Below, in pieces: positions 8,518 through 16,724 of a DNA stretch of 46,709 bases (position 1 is the first letter of the stretch; every line of letters starts with the position of its first letter). Below the pieces are notes generated by a model. The model saw nothing but the letters and a program-made list of their open reading frames with translations, had not been told where the DNA came from and ran no database searches. A program made the position numbers and the translations under genes. The DNA comes from Selenomonas sp. (lineage in GTDB: Bacteria > Bacillota > Negativicutes > Selenomonadales > Selenomonadaceae), in assembly GCA_022773585.1 (NCBI GenBank), contig JALEZZ010000029.1, forward strand, positions 1-46,709, given 5' to 3'.

Positions 8518-8993
8518 AAATCACGATTGTCTGTGCAGGCAGGCTCAAGGAGAAATACCTGACGGCCGGGATTGCAGAATACAAGAAGCGGCTGACGCCG
8601 TTCACGCAGTTCGAGATTCGCGAAATCCACGAGGAAAAGATGCCCGACGCGCCTTCGGACGCGGAAAAGCAGCAAGTTTTGGGCCGCGAGGGCGAGCGCC
8701 TCTTGAAGCAGGTGCCGGATGGCAGCTACCTCTACGTCCTCGACGTCTATGGCGAGGAGAAGAGCAGCGAGGAGCTCGCAGAAGAGCTCGGCCGCCTCAT
8801 GGTGCAGGGCCGCAGCAGCATCACGTTCCTGATTGGCGGCGCGTTCGGTCTTTCCGAGGCCGTCCGCCGCGCCGCTGACTGCCGCCTGTCGTTCTCGCGC
8901 ATGACGTTCACGCACCAGATGGTGCGCCTGCTGCTCGTCGAGCAGATCTACCGCGCGTTCAAGATCCAGCGCGGCGAAAAGTACCATTGGTAA
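8514..8993 (+). CDS. rlmH: RlmH, 23S rRNA (pseudouridine-1915-N3)-methyltransferase
   Basis: 159 residues, the standard length of the SPOUT-class methyltransferase RlmH. It opens MKITIVCAGRLKEKY, has the SAM-binding knot region (TFLIGGAFGLSEAVR), and ends with the invariant EQIYRAFKIQRGEKYHW-type tail. It methylates N3 of pseudouridine 1915 in helix 69 of 23S rRNA on the assembled 70S ribosome. The ATG overlaps the PilZ gene stop, with GGAGGAAG upstream inside that gene. A strong hairpin terminator follows. Confidence 0.97.
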   Translation: MKITIVCAGRLKEKYLTAGIAEYKKRLTPFTQFEIREIHEEKMPDAPSDAEKQQVLGREGERLLKQVPDGSYLYVLDVYGEEKSSEELAEELGRLMVQGRSSITFLIGGAFGLSEAVRRAADCRLSFSRMTFTHQMVRLLLVEQIYRAFKIQRGEKYHW

Positions 8994-9003
8994 TGCGAAT
9001 GCA

Positions 9004-9043
9004 ACGAGAGAGCGGCCGCACGGATGTGCGGCCGCTCTCTCGT
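9004..9043. terminator. Bidirectional hairpin terminator between rlmH and the cupin gene
   Basis: An 18-base perfect stem (ACGAGAGAGCGGCCGCAC and its complement) with loop GGAT lies between two convergent genes. It is followed on the plus strand by GTTCTTTCT, so it probably ends both transcripts. Confidence 0.8.
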
Positions 9044-9056
9044 TCTTTCTATCGTC

Positions 9057-9401
9057 TTATTTTTTGATGATCAGCGCCATGAACACGAGGTCTTCCGTCT
9101 TCGAAGCGTTCTCGATGCCGTGCTTTTCGCCGTCTGGGCAGAATGTCGTCGCGCCCGCGTGGAGCGTGACCTCCTTGCCGTTGTCGTTATAGAGCGCCGT
9201 GCCCGAGAGGATGTGGTACGTCTCCGTGTTGCCGTGGTGCTCGTGAACGCCGATGGAGCAGCACGGCGGGATGATGACTTTTGCGTACATGTCGCACTTG
9301 CCGTCGAGCTCCTTGTCCGTCAGGAGCTTGACGATCGTGATCGTGCCTTTGCCGCCTGCTTTTTCCGTGGCCTGCGTGGGGTTCGGTTCGATGAATGCCA
9401 T
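9057..9401 (-). CDS. Small cupin-domain protein
   Basis: 114 residues, one conserved double-stranded beta-helix of the cupin_2 type. Motif 1 is visible (IGVHEHHGNTETYHILSG, giving the His, His and Glu metal ligands) and motif 2 holds the fourth ligand (FCPDGEKHGIEN). Small single-domain cupins bind a divalent metal in the cytoplasm and act as isomerases, dioxygenases or sugar/ligand sensors; the substrate here is unknown. The gene is monocistronic, reads toward rlmH and shares its terminator. AAAGGAGAG precedes the ATG. Confidence 0.88.
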   Translation of the reverse strand: MAFIEPNPTQATEKAGGKGTITIVKLLTDKELDGKCDMYAKVIIPPCCSIGVHEHHGNTETYHILSGTALYNDNGKEVTLHAGATTFCPDGEKHGIENASKTEDLVFMALIIKK

Positions 9402-9580
9402 GGGAAAACTCTCCTTTTCTCTGCCTTTCCTTTTTCAGGGAAGTCTGCTAAAATATCATATACTGACTTGTTTCGATACGGATGCGGAGATTCCTCTTTT
9501 TCTTGGGAATTTGCGCTTTTTCTTTCCAGATTCTCCGGGCCGCTGTGCGGCTCTTTTTTGAGGAGGCACGGCGTGACATC

Positions 9581-10339
9581 ATGGTCTATCTGTTGAAATT
9601 CGGCGCGAGCTGGGTGCTGCCGCCGGGCTGCTTCATCGTGGCGTTTTTCGCGCTCGCCTGGTATGCGTGGAAGAAGCGCCATCAGAAGAAGATTGCGGCC
9701 ATCCTCGCGGGGCTGACGCTCATTTTCTACCTGCTCTGCACGGGCTATGTCGCGGAAAAGACGATGGGCTGGCTCGAGTCGGCGTACTGGCCGCCCGAGC
9801 ATCCGCAGGGCGACGTCATCATCATGCTCGGCGGCGGCGCGATGCCGGATTCGCCGGATGTCGATGGCGTCGGCGCGCTCTGCGCCGATCCTGCCAACCG
9901 CCTGCTGACGGCTGTGCGGCTCCAGCGGCAGCTCGGCATCCCTATCCTTCTCTCGGGCGGGCAGGTCTACGAGGACACGGGCGCCGAGGCAAAAATCGCA
10001 AAGCGCATGCTCATGAGCCTCGGCGTGCCCGAAAGCATGATTCTCGTCGAGACGAAGAGCATCAACACGACGCAGAATGCGAAGTTCTCGGCCGAGATTC
10101 TGCGCGAGCAGGGCTTCTCGCGGCCGCTCCTCGTGACGAGCGCGTTCCACATGAAGCGCGCCGTGCTGAACTTCGAGAAGCAGGACATCACGGTCACGCC
10201 GTATCCGGCCGACTATCAGGTCACGCACCATCCGGTCTTCCACTACACGAAACTGCGGCCGCAGACGGAGGCGTTGCTCAATAATGTCACGGTGCTGCAG
10301 GAATCGCTTAGAACCCTAGTGACGAAGTACATCGAGTAA
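9581..10339 (+). CDS. YdcF/ElyC family membrane protein (DUF218)
   Basis: The ATG at 9581 (MVYLLKFGASWVLPPG) is taken as start because this family begins this way; an in-frame upstream extension to 9482 is possible but atypical. The 252-residue product has two N-terminal membrane helices (about residues 12-60) and a DUF218 domain: DVIIMLGGGA, ANRLLTAVRLQRQLGIPILLSGGQ, ETKSINTTQNAKF and LLVTSAFHMKRA. ElyC-type proteins affect envelope polymer and lipid-carrier metabolism in Proteobacteria; the exact reaction is unknown. A small hairpin with six T at 9537-9559 lies directly before its ribosome binding site (GAGGAGG) and could attenuate it. Confidence 0.88.
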   Translation: MVYLLKFGASWVLPPGCFIVAFFALAWYAWKKRHQKKIAAILAGLTLIFYLLCTGYVAEKTMGWLESAYWPPEHPQGDVIIMLGGGAMPDSPDVDGVGALCADPANRLLTAVRLQRQLGIPILLSGGQVYEDTGAEAKIAKRMLMSLGVPESMILVETKSINTTQNAKFSAEILREQGFSRPLLVTSAFHMKRAVLNFEKQDITVTPYPADYQVTHHPVFHYTKLRPQTEALLNNVTVLQESLRTLVTKYIE

Positions 10340-10351
10340 GTGCGTGGTTCC

Positions 10352-10468
10352 TTACTACTCCTTCCGACCCCCTTCGGGGGCCACCTCCCTCTAGAGGGAG
10401 GCTGATATACAGGGACAGGCCCCCTCTAGAGGGGGCTGTCACCGAAGGTGACTGGGGGAGTAGTAGGG
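10352..10468. repeat. Inverted pair of modular palindromic repeats
   Basis: A reverse copy (10352-10402: CTACTCC tail, CCCCCTTCGGGGG stem, CCTCCCTCTAGAGGGAGG stem) faces a forward copy (10414-10468: CCCCCTCTAGAGGGGG stem, TCACCGAAGGTGA stem, GGGGGAGTAGTAGG tail). The pair fills the gap between the YdcF and MATE genes. Confidence 0.85.
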
Positions 10469-10520
10469 TGCTGTAGCCGAACGATGATATCCATCCATTC
10501 TAAAGTCCAAGAGGCAATCT

Positions 10521-11876
10521 ATGACCAAAGATTTAACCGTTGGTGAGCCCGCCAAGCTCATCTTCTTTTTCACGCTCCCGCTCATCGCGGGCAATATCTT
10601 CCAGCAGCTCTACGCTTTCGTCGATACGCTGATTGTCGGCCGCTTCCTCGGCGTCGAGGCGCTCGCGGCCGTCGGCTGCACGGGCGCGCTGATGTTCCTC
10701 GTGCTCGGCTTCATCATGGGCTTCTCGGGCGGCCTCACCATCTACACGGGCCAGCGCTTCGGCGCGGGGGATGCGGTGGGTGTGCGGCGGAGCTGTGCGG
10801 CCTGCATCGTGCTGTCCACCGTTATCGGTCTCATCATGACAACGTTTTCCGTCGCCATCTGCCGCCAGCTGCTGATCTGGATGCAGACGCCGCCGGAAAT
10901 CATCGACGGTGCATATTCCTTCATCAGCATCATCTACATGAGCATCCCGATTTTCGTGCTGCTCCAGACGCAGTCGAACCTCCTGCGCGCGCTCGGCGAC
11001 AGCCGCACGCCGACAATCATCATGGCCATCGGCCTCACAACGAACATGATTCTCGAGCCCGTCGTCATCGGCATCCTCGGCTGGGGCATCCCGGGCGCCG
11101 CGCTTGCGACCGTCGCATCGCAGGTCATCGGCATGGTGCTGACGTACGTCCACATCCGCCGCAAAGTCCCCGCACTCCACACGCATGCGGCCGACTGGCG
11201 GCCTGACCGCCATCTCTACTGGGAGCACCTGCGCCTCGCGCTGCCGATGGGGTTCCAGTCGAGCATCATCGCCATCGGCTCCGTCGTGCTGCAGGCCGCG
11301 CTCAACACGCTCGGCCCGACGGCTGTCGCCTCGTACGCCGCCGCGCAGAAAATCGAGTCCATCGCCATGATGCCGATGATGTCGTTCGGCATCGCCATCG
11401 CGGCCTACGCCGCGCAGAACTACGGCGCGCAGAAATTCCGCCGCATCGGCGAGGGCGTGCGCAAGTGCTCGTACATGTCGCTGTCGTTCTCCGTCGTCGT
11501 CGGCATCGTGCTGATTCTCTTCAGCCCCGCGCTGCTTCGGCTCTTCGTCGGCGACGCCGAGGGCGCGGCCGATGTCATCAGCTACGGCCACGAGTACCTC
11601 ATCGTCAACGGCTCGATGTACTGGGTGCTCTCGCTGCTCTTCATCTTCCGCAGTACGCTGCAGGGCCTCGGCCAGAGCGTCGTGCCGACTGTCGCGGGCG
11701 TCATGGAGCTCGTCATGCGCACGGCGGCCGCGTTCTTCCTCGTCGGCTGGGTCGGCTACCTCGGCGCCTGCCTCGCGAACCCCATGGCCTGGGTCGGCAG
11801 CTGCGTGCCGCTCACGATTGCCTTCTTCTGGACATGGCGCGGCTTCAAGAAGCGCGTCGACCTTGAGACCGTCTGA
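10521..11876 (+). CDS. MATE family efflux transporter
   Basis: 451 residues with about twelve hydrophobic helices in two similar halves. It starts with the family hallmark GEPAKLIFFFTLPLIAGNIFQQLYAFVDTLIVGRFLG, and the second half repeats the pattern (LRLALPMGFQSSIIAIGSVVLQAALNTLG). MATE proteins are inner-membrane antiporters that expel drugs or metabolites in exchange for Na+ or H+; the substrate cannot be predicted. The start follows a weak ribosome binding site (AAGAGGCAATCT). It is probably monocistronic: a separate promoter precedes the next gene. Confidence 0.93.
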   Translation: MTKDLTVGEPAKLIFFFTLPLIAGNIFQQLYAFVDTLIVGRFLGVEALAAVGCTGALMFLVLGFIMGFSGGLTIYTGQRFGAGDAVGVRRSCAACIVLSTVIGLIMTTFSVAICRQLLIWMQTPPEIIDGAYSFISIIYMSIPIFVLLQTQSNLLRALGDSRTPTIIMAIGLTTNMILEPVVIGILGWGIPGAALATVASQVIGMVLTYVHIRRKVPALHTHAADWRPDRHLYWEHLRLALPMGFQSSIIAIGSVVLQAALNTLGPTAVASYAAAQKIESIAMMPMMSFGIAIAAYAAQNYGAQKFRRIGEGVRKCSYMSLSFSVVVGIVLILFSPALLRLFVGDAEGAADVISYGHEYLIVNGSMYWVLSLLFIFRSTLQGLGQSVVPTVAGVMELVMRTAAAFFLVGWVGYLGACLANPMAWVGSCVPLTIAFFWTWRGFKKRVDLETV

Positions 11877-11890
11877 GGGCGGAATTTTGT

Positions 11891-11919
11891 TTGCAGGAAT
11901 ATGATTCTTGTAATACAAT
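11891..11919 (+). promoter_or_regulatory. Promoter of the heptose kinase gene
   Basis: TTGCAG (11891-11896) and TACAAT (11914-11919) are spaced by 17 bases, 30 bases before the ATG, which has GGAGGTCATC as ribosome binding site. Confidence 0.65.
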
Positions 11920-11948
11920 GAAGGAAACGGAACGTATCGGAGGTCATC

Positions 11949-12953
11949 ATGGACAAACAAGAACTCAGTTCGTTCGTCGCGGAACGTGCGGCGAAGTGCA
12001 ACATCCTCGTCGTCGGCGACGTCATGCTTGACAAGTACTATTACGGCGAGGTCAACCGCATCTCGCCCGAGGCGCCTGTGCCCATCACGCATGTCACGTC
12101 GCAGAAAGAGACGCTCGGCGGCGCGGCGAACGTCGCGCACAACCTCGCGCGGCTCGGCTGCCGCACGTCGATTGCGGGCTATGTCGGCGAAGACTACCAC
12201 TGCCAGAGCCTCGAAGAGAAACTCACGGCGCGGGGCATCGATTTCCGCGGGCTCGTCCACACGGATCGTCCGACGACGACGAAGCTGCGCGTCATCGGCG
12301 GCCACCAGCAGATGCTGCGCCTCGACTTCGAGGAGACGACGCCGCCGGATGTCGTCTACATCGCGCGCATGCAGAACTACATCGCGCAGAAGCTCAGCGA
12401 GAGTCTCGATGCCATCGTGCTCTCGGACTATGACAAGGGCACGTGCACGGAGTCGTTCTGCCAGTACATCATCAAGACGGCGCATGCGCACGGCGTGCCT
12501 GTGCTCATCGATCCGAAAGGCAGCAACTGGTCGAAGTACGCGCATGCGGACTACCTGACGCCGAACCTCAAGGAAATCAACGAAGTGCTCCTCGAGCCCA
12601 TCCGCAACAAGGACGAGGCCGTCGAGCGCGCCGCGCACTACGCGATGCGCAAATACAAGCTCCGCAACCTCATCGTCACGCGCTCGGAGGCCGGCCTCTC
12701 GCTCGTGCAGGACGAGCGCACGATGCACATCCCGACGCGCGCGCAGGAAGTCTTCGACGTCTCGGGTGCCGGCGATACCGTCATCGCCGTCTTCGCCATG
12801 GGCCTCGCGGGCGGCCTGCCGGCCCGCGAAGCCGCCTTCCTCGCGAACTTCGCCGCCGGCGTCGTCGTCGCGAAGCTCGGCACGTACGCCGTGAGCAAGG
12901 AAGAACTCCTCGCCGCGCTCGCGATGCTGCCAGATGGTGTCATCGGAGAATGA
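11949..12953 (+). CDS. rfaE1: D-glycero-beta-D-manno-heptose-7-phosphate kinase (RfaE1)
   Basis: 334 residues, a PfkB/ribokinase-fold kinase matching domain 1 of HldE. Seen: ILVVGDVMLDKYYYGEVNRISPEAPVP at the N-terminus (HldE signature), GGAANVAHNLARLG at 57-70 and the catalytic GAGD near 273-276. The nucleotidyltransferase domain of bifunctional HldE is absent, so this is the split form. It phosphorylates C1 of heptose-7-phosphate in the ADP-heptose pathway for the inner core of lipopolysaccharide. That implies an outer membrane and is a main reason for the Negativicutes assignment. A MITE-like element begins ten bases after the stop. Confidence 0.95.
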   Translation: MDKQELSSFVAERAAKCNILVVGDVMLDKYYYGEVNRISPEAPVPITHVTSQKETLGGAANVAHNLARLGCRTSIAGYVGEDYHCQSLEEKLTARGIDFRGLVHTDRPTTTKLRVIGGHQQMLRLDFEETTPPDVVYIARMQNYIAQKLSESLDAIVLSDYDKGTCTESFCQYIIKTAHAHGVPVLIDPKGSNWSKYAHADYLTPNLKEINEVLLEPIRNKDEAVERAAHYAMRKYKLRNLIVTRSEAGLSLVQDERTMHIPTRAQEVFDVSGAGDTVIAVFAMGLAGGLPAREAAFLANFAAGVVVAKLGTYAVSKEELLAALAMLPDGVIGE

Positions 12954-12962
12954 TGTTTTGAA

Positions 12963-13157
12963 GGCTCCCTCTCAGAGGGAGCTGTCAGCGAAGCTGACTG
13001 AGGGAGTCTCACAAGATGGACGTGTGAGATGTGCGATTGCATCTTATACGGGCATCGAAGTGACTGCGCAGCCCGTGTAAGCTACCATCATGCATTTCAT
13101 AAGACGTGCTTGTGAGACTCCTTCTGCCCTTCGGGCACCTCCCTCTGAGAGGGAGGC
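12963..13157 (-). mobile_element. MITE-like 195-bp repeat element, copy 1
   Basis: Both ends are modular palindromic repeats in opposite orientation (12963-13015 and about 13109-13157). The 95-base middle is itself an imperfect palindrome. On the minus strand it aligns end to end with 46478-46671 (194 bp), about 90 percent identical by hand alignment. No coding capacity and no clear target duplication here. It is a non-autonomous element with no visible helper enzyme in the window. Confidence 0.75.
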
Positions 13158-13173
13158 AGAAATTTGAGAGTTG

Positions 13174-13197
13174 GCCCCCTTGCGAGGGGGCTTTTTT
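13174..13197 (+). terminator. Rho-independent terminator, probably of the heptose kinase gene
   Basis: Stem GCCCCCTT/GAGGGGGC followed by six T at 13192-13197. The stem resembles the first hairpin of the dispersed repeats. Confidence 0.8.
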
Positions 13198-13220
13198 ATT
13201 GCCCGCCCTCAGCGTACACG

Positions 13221-13256
13221 AAAAAAAACCGCCGCGGCCTACGCCGTGGCGGTTTC
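13221..13256 (-). terminator. Terminator of the minus-strand tRNA-Arg
   Basis: Read on the minus strand, a stem formed by AAACCGCCACGGC and GCCGCGGCGGTTT is followed by eight T (the A-run at 13221-13228). It lies ten bases past the tRNA 3' end. Confidence 0.85.
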
Positions 13257-13265
13257 ATTTTCAAA

Positions 13266-13343
13266 TGGTGACCCAGGGGGGATTCGAACCCTCGACCCTT
13301 TGATTCGTAGTCAAATACTCTAATCCAGCTGAGCTACTGGGCC
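13266..13343 (-). tRNA. tRNA-Arg (ACG)
   Basis: 78 bases including an encoded CCA. Cloverleaf arms are intact: acceptor GGCCCAG, anticodon loop CTACGAA within stem TTTGA/TCAAA, T-loop GGTTCGAATCC. It is identical to the tRNA at 23749-23826. Its own terminator follows. Confidence 0.96.
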
Positions 13344-13512
13344 ATGTCGTCTGCATCTCTGCAACCAACAATAAATAGTATATCTGTCGCCGCGTCGTTT
13401 GTCAAGAAAAAATATGCAGCGGTGAAAAAATTTTGTTCAAGGGGTAGCGCAGACGGGCGGGAGAGGGTAAAATATGAATAGCATTCACAAACGGGAAAGG
13501 AGTGCGCGCCAC

Positions 13513-14154
13513 ATGGCAGAGAAGAAGCTCACACGCGAGCAGAAGAAGGTCGTTTACCGCAAGGCCATCCTCGAGGCGGCGAAGCAGGAATTCATCCGCA
13601 AGGGCTACAAGGATGCGTCCATCGCGGCCATCATGGAGGCGGCCGGTCTCGGCGTCGGGACGTTCTACAATTACTTTTCGTCGAAAGAGGAAATCCTCAT
13701 GCAGCTGCTCGCAAACCTCCTGCGGGAGGTGACGGACGAGCTCGCGCAGATGAAGCAGGCGGGCGAGCCTGCCTGCAAGCGGCTGACGGAAGGCTGCCAT
13801 CTCATGGCGCAGCTCTTGGACGAGAACCAGTACGTGCTTGCGCTGTTCCTTTCCGTCGGCGGCCACGGAGGAAAGGGCGGCCACCCGATGGCGGCGGGAA
13901 AACCGCCGACAGCAAAGCCGAAAGGCGCGGGCGGAGCGCCGAGCCGTGCACCGCAGGTGAAAGACCTGTTCCTCCAGATCATCGAGGAAGGACAAGCCGA
14001 GGGCTCGATCTGCAGCGACGTTTCCGCGCCCATCATCGCGGAGATGCTGCATTCGACGTTCCAGTCGGCGGCGTTCAGCCGCGCGGGCGTGCCGTTCCGT
14101 GAGAATTTCGAGCAGAAGTTCCGCCTGCTGCTCGAGGGCATGCAGGCGAAGTAA
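13513..14154 (+). CDS. TetR/AcrR family transcriptional regulator
   Basis: 213 residues from ATG 13513 (AAAGGAG ten bases upstream); an in-frame ATG at 13474 with GAGAGGG upstream would add 13 residues. The N-terminal helix-turn-helix is canonical (ILEAAKQEFIRKGYKDASIAAIMEAAGLGVGTFYNYFSSKEEIL). The C-terminal ligand/dimer domain contains an unusual Gly/Pro/Lys/Ala-rich insert of about 35 residues (GGHGGKGGHPMAAGKPP...), probably a flexible loop. It precedes the nirJ1 gene in the same direction, separated by one repeat copy, and may regulate it; no operator was identified. Ligand unknown. Confidence 0.88.
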   Translation: MAEKKLTREQKKVVYRKAILEAAKQEFIRKGYKDASIAAIMEAAGLGVGTFYNYFSSKEEILMQLLANLLREVTDELAQMKQAGEPACKRLTEGCHLMAQLLDENQYVLALFLSVGGHGGKGGHPMAAGKPPTAKPKGAGGAPSRAPQVKDLFLQIIEEGQAEGSICSDVSAPIIAEMLHSTFQSAAFSRAGVPFRENFEQKFRLLLEGMQAK

Positions 14155-14210
14155 GCCTCTCCCGCTGGGAGAGGTGGCACGCGAAGCGTGACGGAGAGGG
14201 TAGCTACGTA
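14155..14210 (+). repeat. Modular palindromic repeat, single forward copy
   Basis: Stem GCCTCTCCC/GGGAGAGG, second stem GGCACGCGAAGCGTGAC, tail GGAGAGGGTAGC. It starts directly after the TetR stop and occupies the leader of nirJ1. Confidence 0.85.
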
Positions 14211-14244
14211 CCGAATTTTTGATAACAAGGGAGTTTTTATATCT

Positions 14245-15420
14245 ATGATCAGTGTAACGAAACTGCTGTTCGCGCGGGATTATTTCGGCGACCGCCTGCG
14301 CTATACGAAATCCGCACATGCGATGAAGAATGGCGCGTCCGAAGGCGTCGGCCCCGTCGTCGTCTGGAACTCGACGAAGACGTGCAACCTCAAGTGCATG
14401 CACTGCTACATGAAGTCGGATGCGAAGAAGTACAAGGACGAGCTCACGACGGACGAGGCGAAGAAGTTCATTGACGATCTCGCAGACTTCCATGTGCCCG
14501 TGCTGCTGTTCTCGGGCGGCGAGCCTCTCATCCGCCCCGACTTTTTCGAGCTCGCGGATTACGCGGCCAAGGCCGGCGTGCGGCCGACGCTTTCGACGAA
14601 CGGCACGCTGATCACGCGCGAGGTTGCGCAGCGCATCAAGGACATCGGCGTCGGCTATGTCGGCATCTCGCTCGACGGCCTGCGCGATGTCAATGACAAG
14701 TTCCGCGGAGCCCCCGGTGCCTACGAAAAGGCGATGAAGGGCATCGAAAACTGCGTGGCCGTCGGCCAGCGTGTCGGCCTGCGCTTCACGATCAACCAGC
14801 ACAACGCGCGCGAGCTCGACAAGATTTTTGACTTCATCGAGGCCGAGAACATCAACCGCGTCTGCTTCTATCATCTCGTCTACAGCGGCCGCGGCGAGGC
14901 CATGGTGCACGACGACCTCACGCACGAGGAGTCGCGCGCGGCGATGGATACGATCATCCGCCGCACGAAGGATTACGAGGCGCGCGGTCTCCAGAAAGAA
15001 ATCCTGACCGTCGACAACCACTGCGACGGCATCTATATGTATCTCAAGGCGAAAGAAGCGGGCGATGACGCGGCCGCCGAGCAGATCATGAAGTACCTCT
15101 CGATGAATGGCGGCAACCGCTCCGGCATCGCATTCGGCGAGGTCGATCCTCTGGGCTACGTCCATCCTGACCAGTTCACGCAGCATCATACGTTCGGCAA
15201 CGTGCGCGAACAGAGGTTCGGCGACATCTGGCAGGACGTCACGAATCCCATCATGGCGGGCCTCAAAGACCGCAAGCCGCTCCTCAAGGGCCGCTGCGCG
15301 AAATGCAAGTGGCTGGACCGCTGCAACGGCAATTTCCGCACGCGCGCCGAGGCGGTCACGGGCGACTTCTGGGCGTCCGACCCCGCCTGCTATCTGACGG
15401 ATGAGGAAATCGGTCTCTGA
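14245..15420 (+). CDS. NirJ1-type radical SAM protein
   Basis: 391 residues from ATG 14245 (MISVTKLLFARDYFGDRLRY), with AAGGGAG eleven bases upstream; a possible longer frame back to 14188 only translates the repeat. The CxxxCxxC cluster motif (CNLKCMHC) and SGGEPL SAM motif are present. A C-terminal SPASM-like cysteine region (GRCAKCKWLDRCNGNFRTRAEAV) probably binds a second Fe-S cluster. It matches the NirJ1 group, named from NirJ of heme d1 synthesis and related to AhbC/AhbD of the siroheme-dependent heme pathway. No other heme or heme d1 gene is nearby, so the substrate is open; tetrapyrrole side-chain chemistry is the family expectation. Confidence 0.85.
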   Translation: MISVTKLLFARDYFGDRLRYTKSAHAMKNGASEGVGPVVVWNSTKTCNLKCMHCYMKSDAKKYKDELTTDEAKKFIDDLADFHVPVLLFSGGEPLIRPDFFELADYAAKAGVRPTLSTNGTLITREVAQRIKDIGVGYVGISLDGLRDVNDKFRGAPGAYEKAMKGIENCVAVGQRVGLRFTINQHNARELDKIFDFIEAENINRVCFYHLVYSGRGEAMVHDDLTHEESRAAMDTIIRRTKDYEARGLQKEILTVDNHCDGIYMYLKAKEAGDDAAAEQIMKYLSMNGGNRSGIAFGEVDPLGYVHPDQFTQHHTFGNVREQRFGDIWQDVTNPIMAGLKDRKPLLKGRCAKCKWLDRCNGNFRTRAEAVTGDFWASDPACYLTDEEIGL

Positions 15421-15455
15421 CGGTCTGCGGCTCGTGGAAGAGAGGGGATGACACG

Positions 15456-16724
15456 ATGGACTTGACGGAATTCTGGCAGGCACAGGCAGCCTGCGACACG
15501 CGCCGCATGGCGGACGTGCTCATGGCGCATCCGCCAGAAGCATTCATGGGCGCATCTGGGGGAGATCATCCGCTGGATGCCGCCAGCGTGCTGCTGTTCG
15601 AAGGCTTCCAGGCACTGCGAGCCGGAGACTTTGACCGGGCGGAGCGCTGTGCGGATGCGGGGAATGCCATCCTGCAGGCGCGCGGGACGGAGACATGGTT
15701 CGACCTTTTCAAATGCAAGGCCATCGCGCTGTATCAGCGCGGCGAATTTGCGGGCGCGCTCCCATTTTTCGAGGGGCTCGATGAACACGGTGCCTGCGAC
15801 CCCGAAACGCTCACGTATTATGGCAATACGCTCATGCACCTCGGACGCACGGCCGAGGCGCGTCCGCTCTATCTCCATGCCGCGAAATATTTCCCCGAGG
15901 GCGGGGCGCCGCTAGAAAACTTCCTCCTGTCGCTCGGCAGCAGCGTGGAAACAGGAGACGAGGTGTTTGACGCCCTGCTCAAGGGCACGACTTGGACGGG
16001 CCGACTGCAGGAGCCGCCGGTGCGGGAAATCCCGGCCGTTTCGCTTGCTGACACGTTCGGCTTCCCCATCTTCATCAACTGCCGTGACCGCCTCGGCTGC
16101 CTCCGGCGGCTCGTCACGTGGCTGCTCGACGCTGGCTATCACTGCATCTATCTCATCGACAACGCTTCGACGTATCCGCCGCTGCTCTCGTATTATGAAA
16201 GCTTCGCAGGCGATCCGCGCGTGACCATCCTGCGCCTCGAGCGCAACTACGGCTACCAGGCACTCTGGTCGGCGGGCATCCTGCGCAAGCTTGACATCCG
16301 GAGCCCGTACGTCTATACGGACCCTGACGTCCTGCCGGTCGAGGACTGCCCGCGCGGCCTCGTCGCGCGTCTCTACCAGATTCTCTGCCGCTATCCGCAG
16401 CTTGACAAAGTCGGGCCGGGCCTCCGGACGGACGACCTGCCGCCTGCTCAGCAGGGCACGCGCGCATACGAAGCGCAGTTCTACCATGTGCCGCTCGAAG
16501 AAGCCATCTGGTATGCGCCGCTCGACACGACGTTCGCGCTTTACGCGCCCATCCGGCATTATGCGGCCGCACAGGCCGTCCGCACGACGGGACAACTCAT
16601 GGTGCGCCATCTGCCGTGGTATCTCGATCCGGCACGCCTGCCTGAGGACGAAGCGTACTATGTGGCACATGCAGATGCGAGTTCGTCGTTTGCAAAAGGC
16701 TTGAACAAAGGAGAAAACGAATGA
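15456..16724 (+). CDS. TPR and glycosyltransferase-like fusion protein
   Basis: 422 residues from ATG 15456 (GAGAGGGG upstream). Residues about 35-150 look like TPR-type helical repeats (AASVLLFEGFQALRAGDFDRAERCADAGNA; YYGNTLMHLGRTAEARPLYLHAAKYFP). Residues about 190-400 have a GT-A glycosyltransferase layout: FPIFINCRDRLGCLRRLVTWL, YLIDNASTYPPLLSYYES, then RNYGYQALW and the acidic YTDPDVLPVEDCP where a DxD metal site would be. It resembles family 2 glycosyltransferases but lacks a clear acceptor motif. It overlaps nirJ2 by ATGA and follows nirJ1 by 35 bases, so all three are likely co-translated. Why a glycosyltransferase-like protein sits here is unknown. Confidence 0.7.
   Translation: MDLTEFWQAQAACDTRRMADVLMAHPPEAFMGASGGDHPLDAASVLLFEGFQALRAGDFDRAERCADAGNAILQARGTETWFDLFKCKAIALYQRGEFAGALPFFEGLDEHGACDPETLTYYGNTLMHLGRTAEARPLYLHAAKYFPEGGAPLENFLLSLGSSVETGDEVFDALLKGTTWTGRLQEPPVREIPAVSLADTFGFPIFINCRDRLGCLRRLVTWLLDAGYHCIYLIDNASTYPPLLSYYESFAGDPRVTILRLERNYGYQALWSAGILRKLDIRSPYVYTDPDVLPVEDCPRGLVARLYQILCRYPQLDKVGPGLRTDDLPPAQQGTRAYEAQFYHVPLEEAIWYAPLDTTFALYAPIRHYAAAQAVRTTGQLMVRHLPWYLDPARLPEDEAYYVAHADASSSFAKGLNKGENE

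Noticed and set aside
10533..12728. A 731-codon open frame on the minus strand, antisense to the MATE and heptose-kinase genes
   Set aside because: High-GC coding with G/C-rich third positions leaves long antisense frames open. The translation is Arg/Asp/Glu/His-rich with no domain, while both plus-strand genes are clear.
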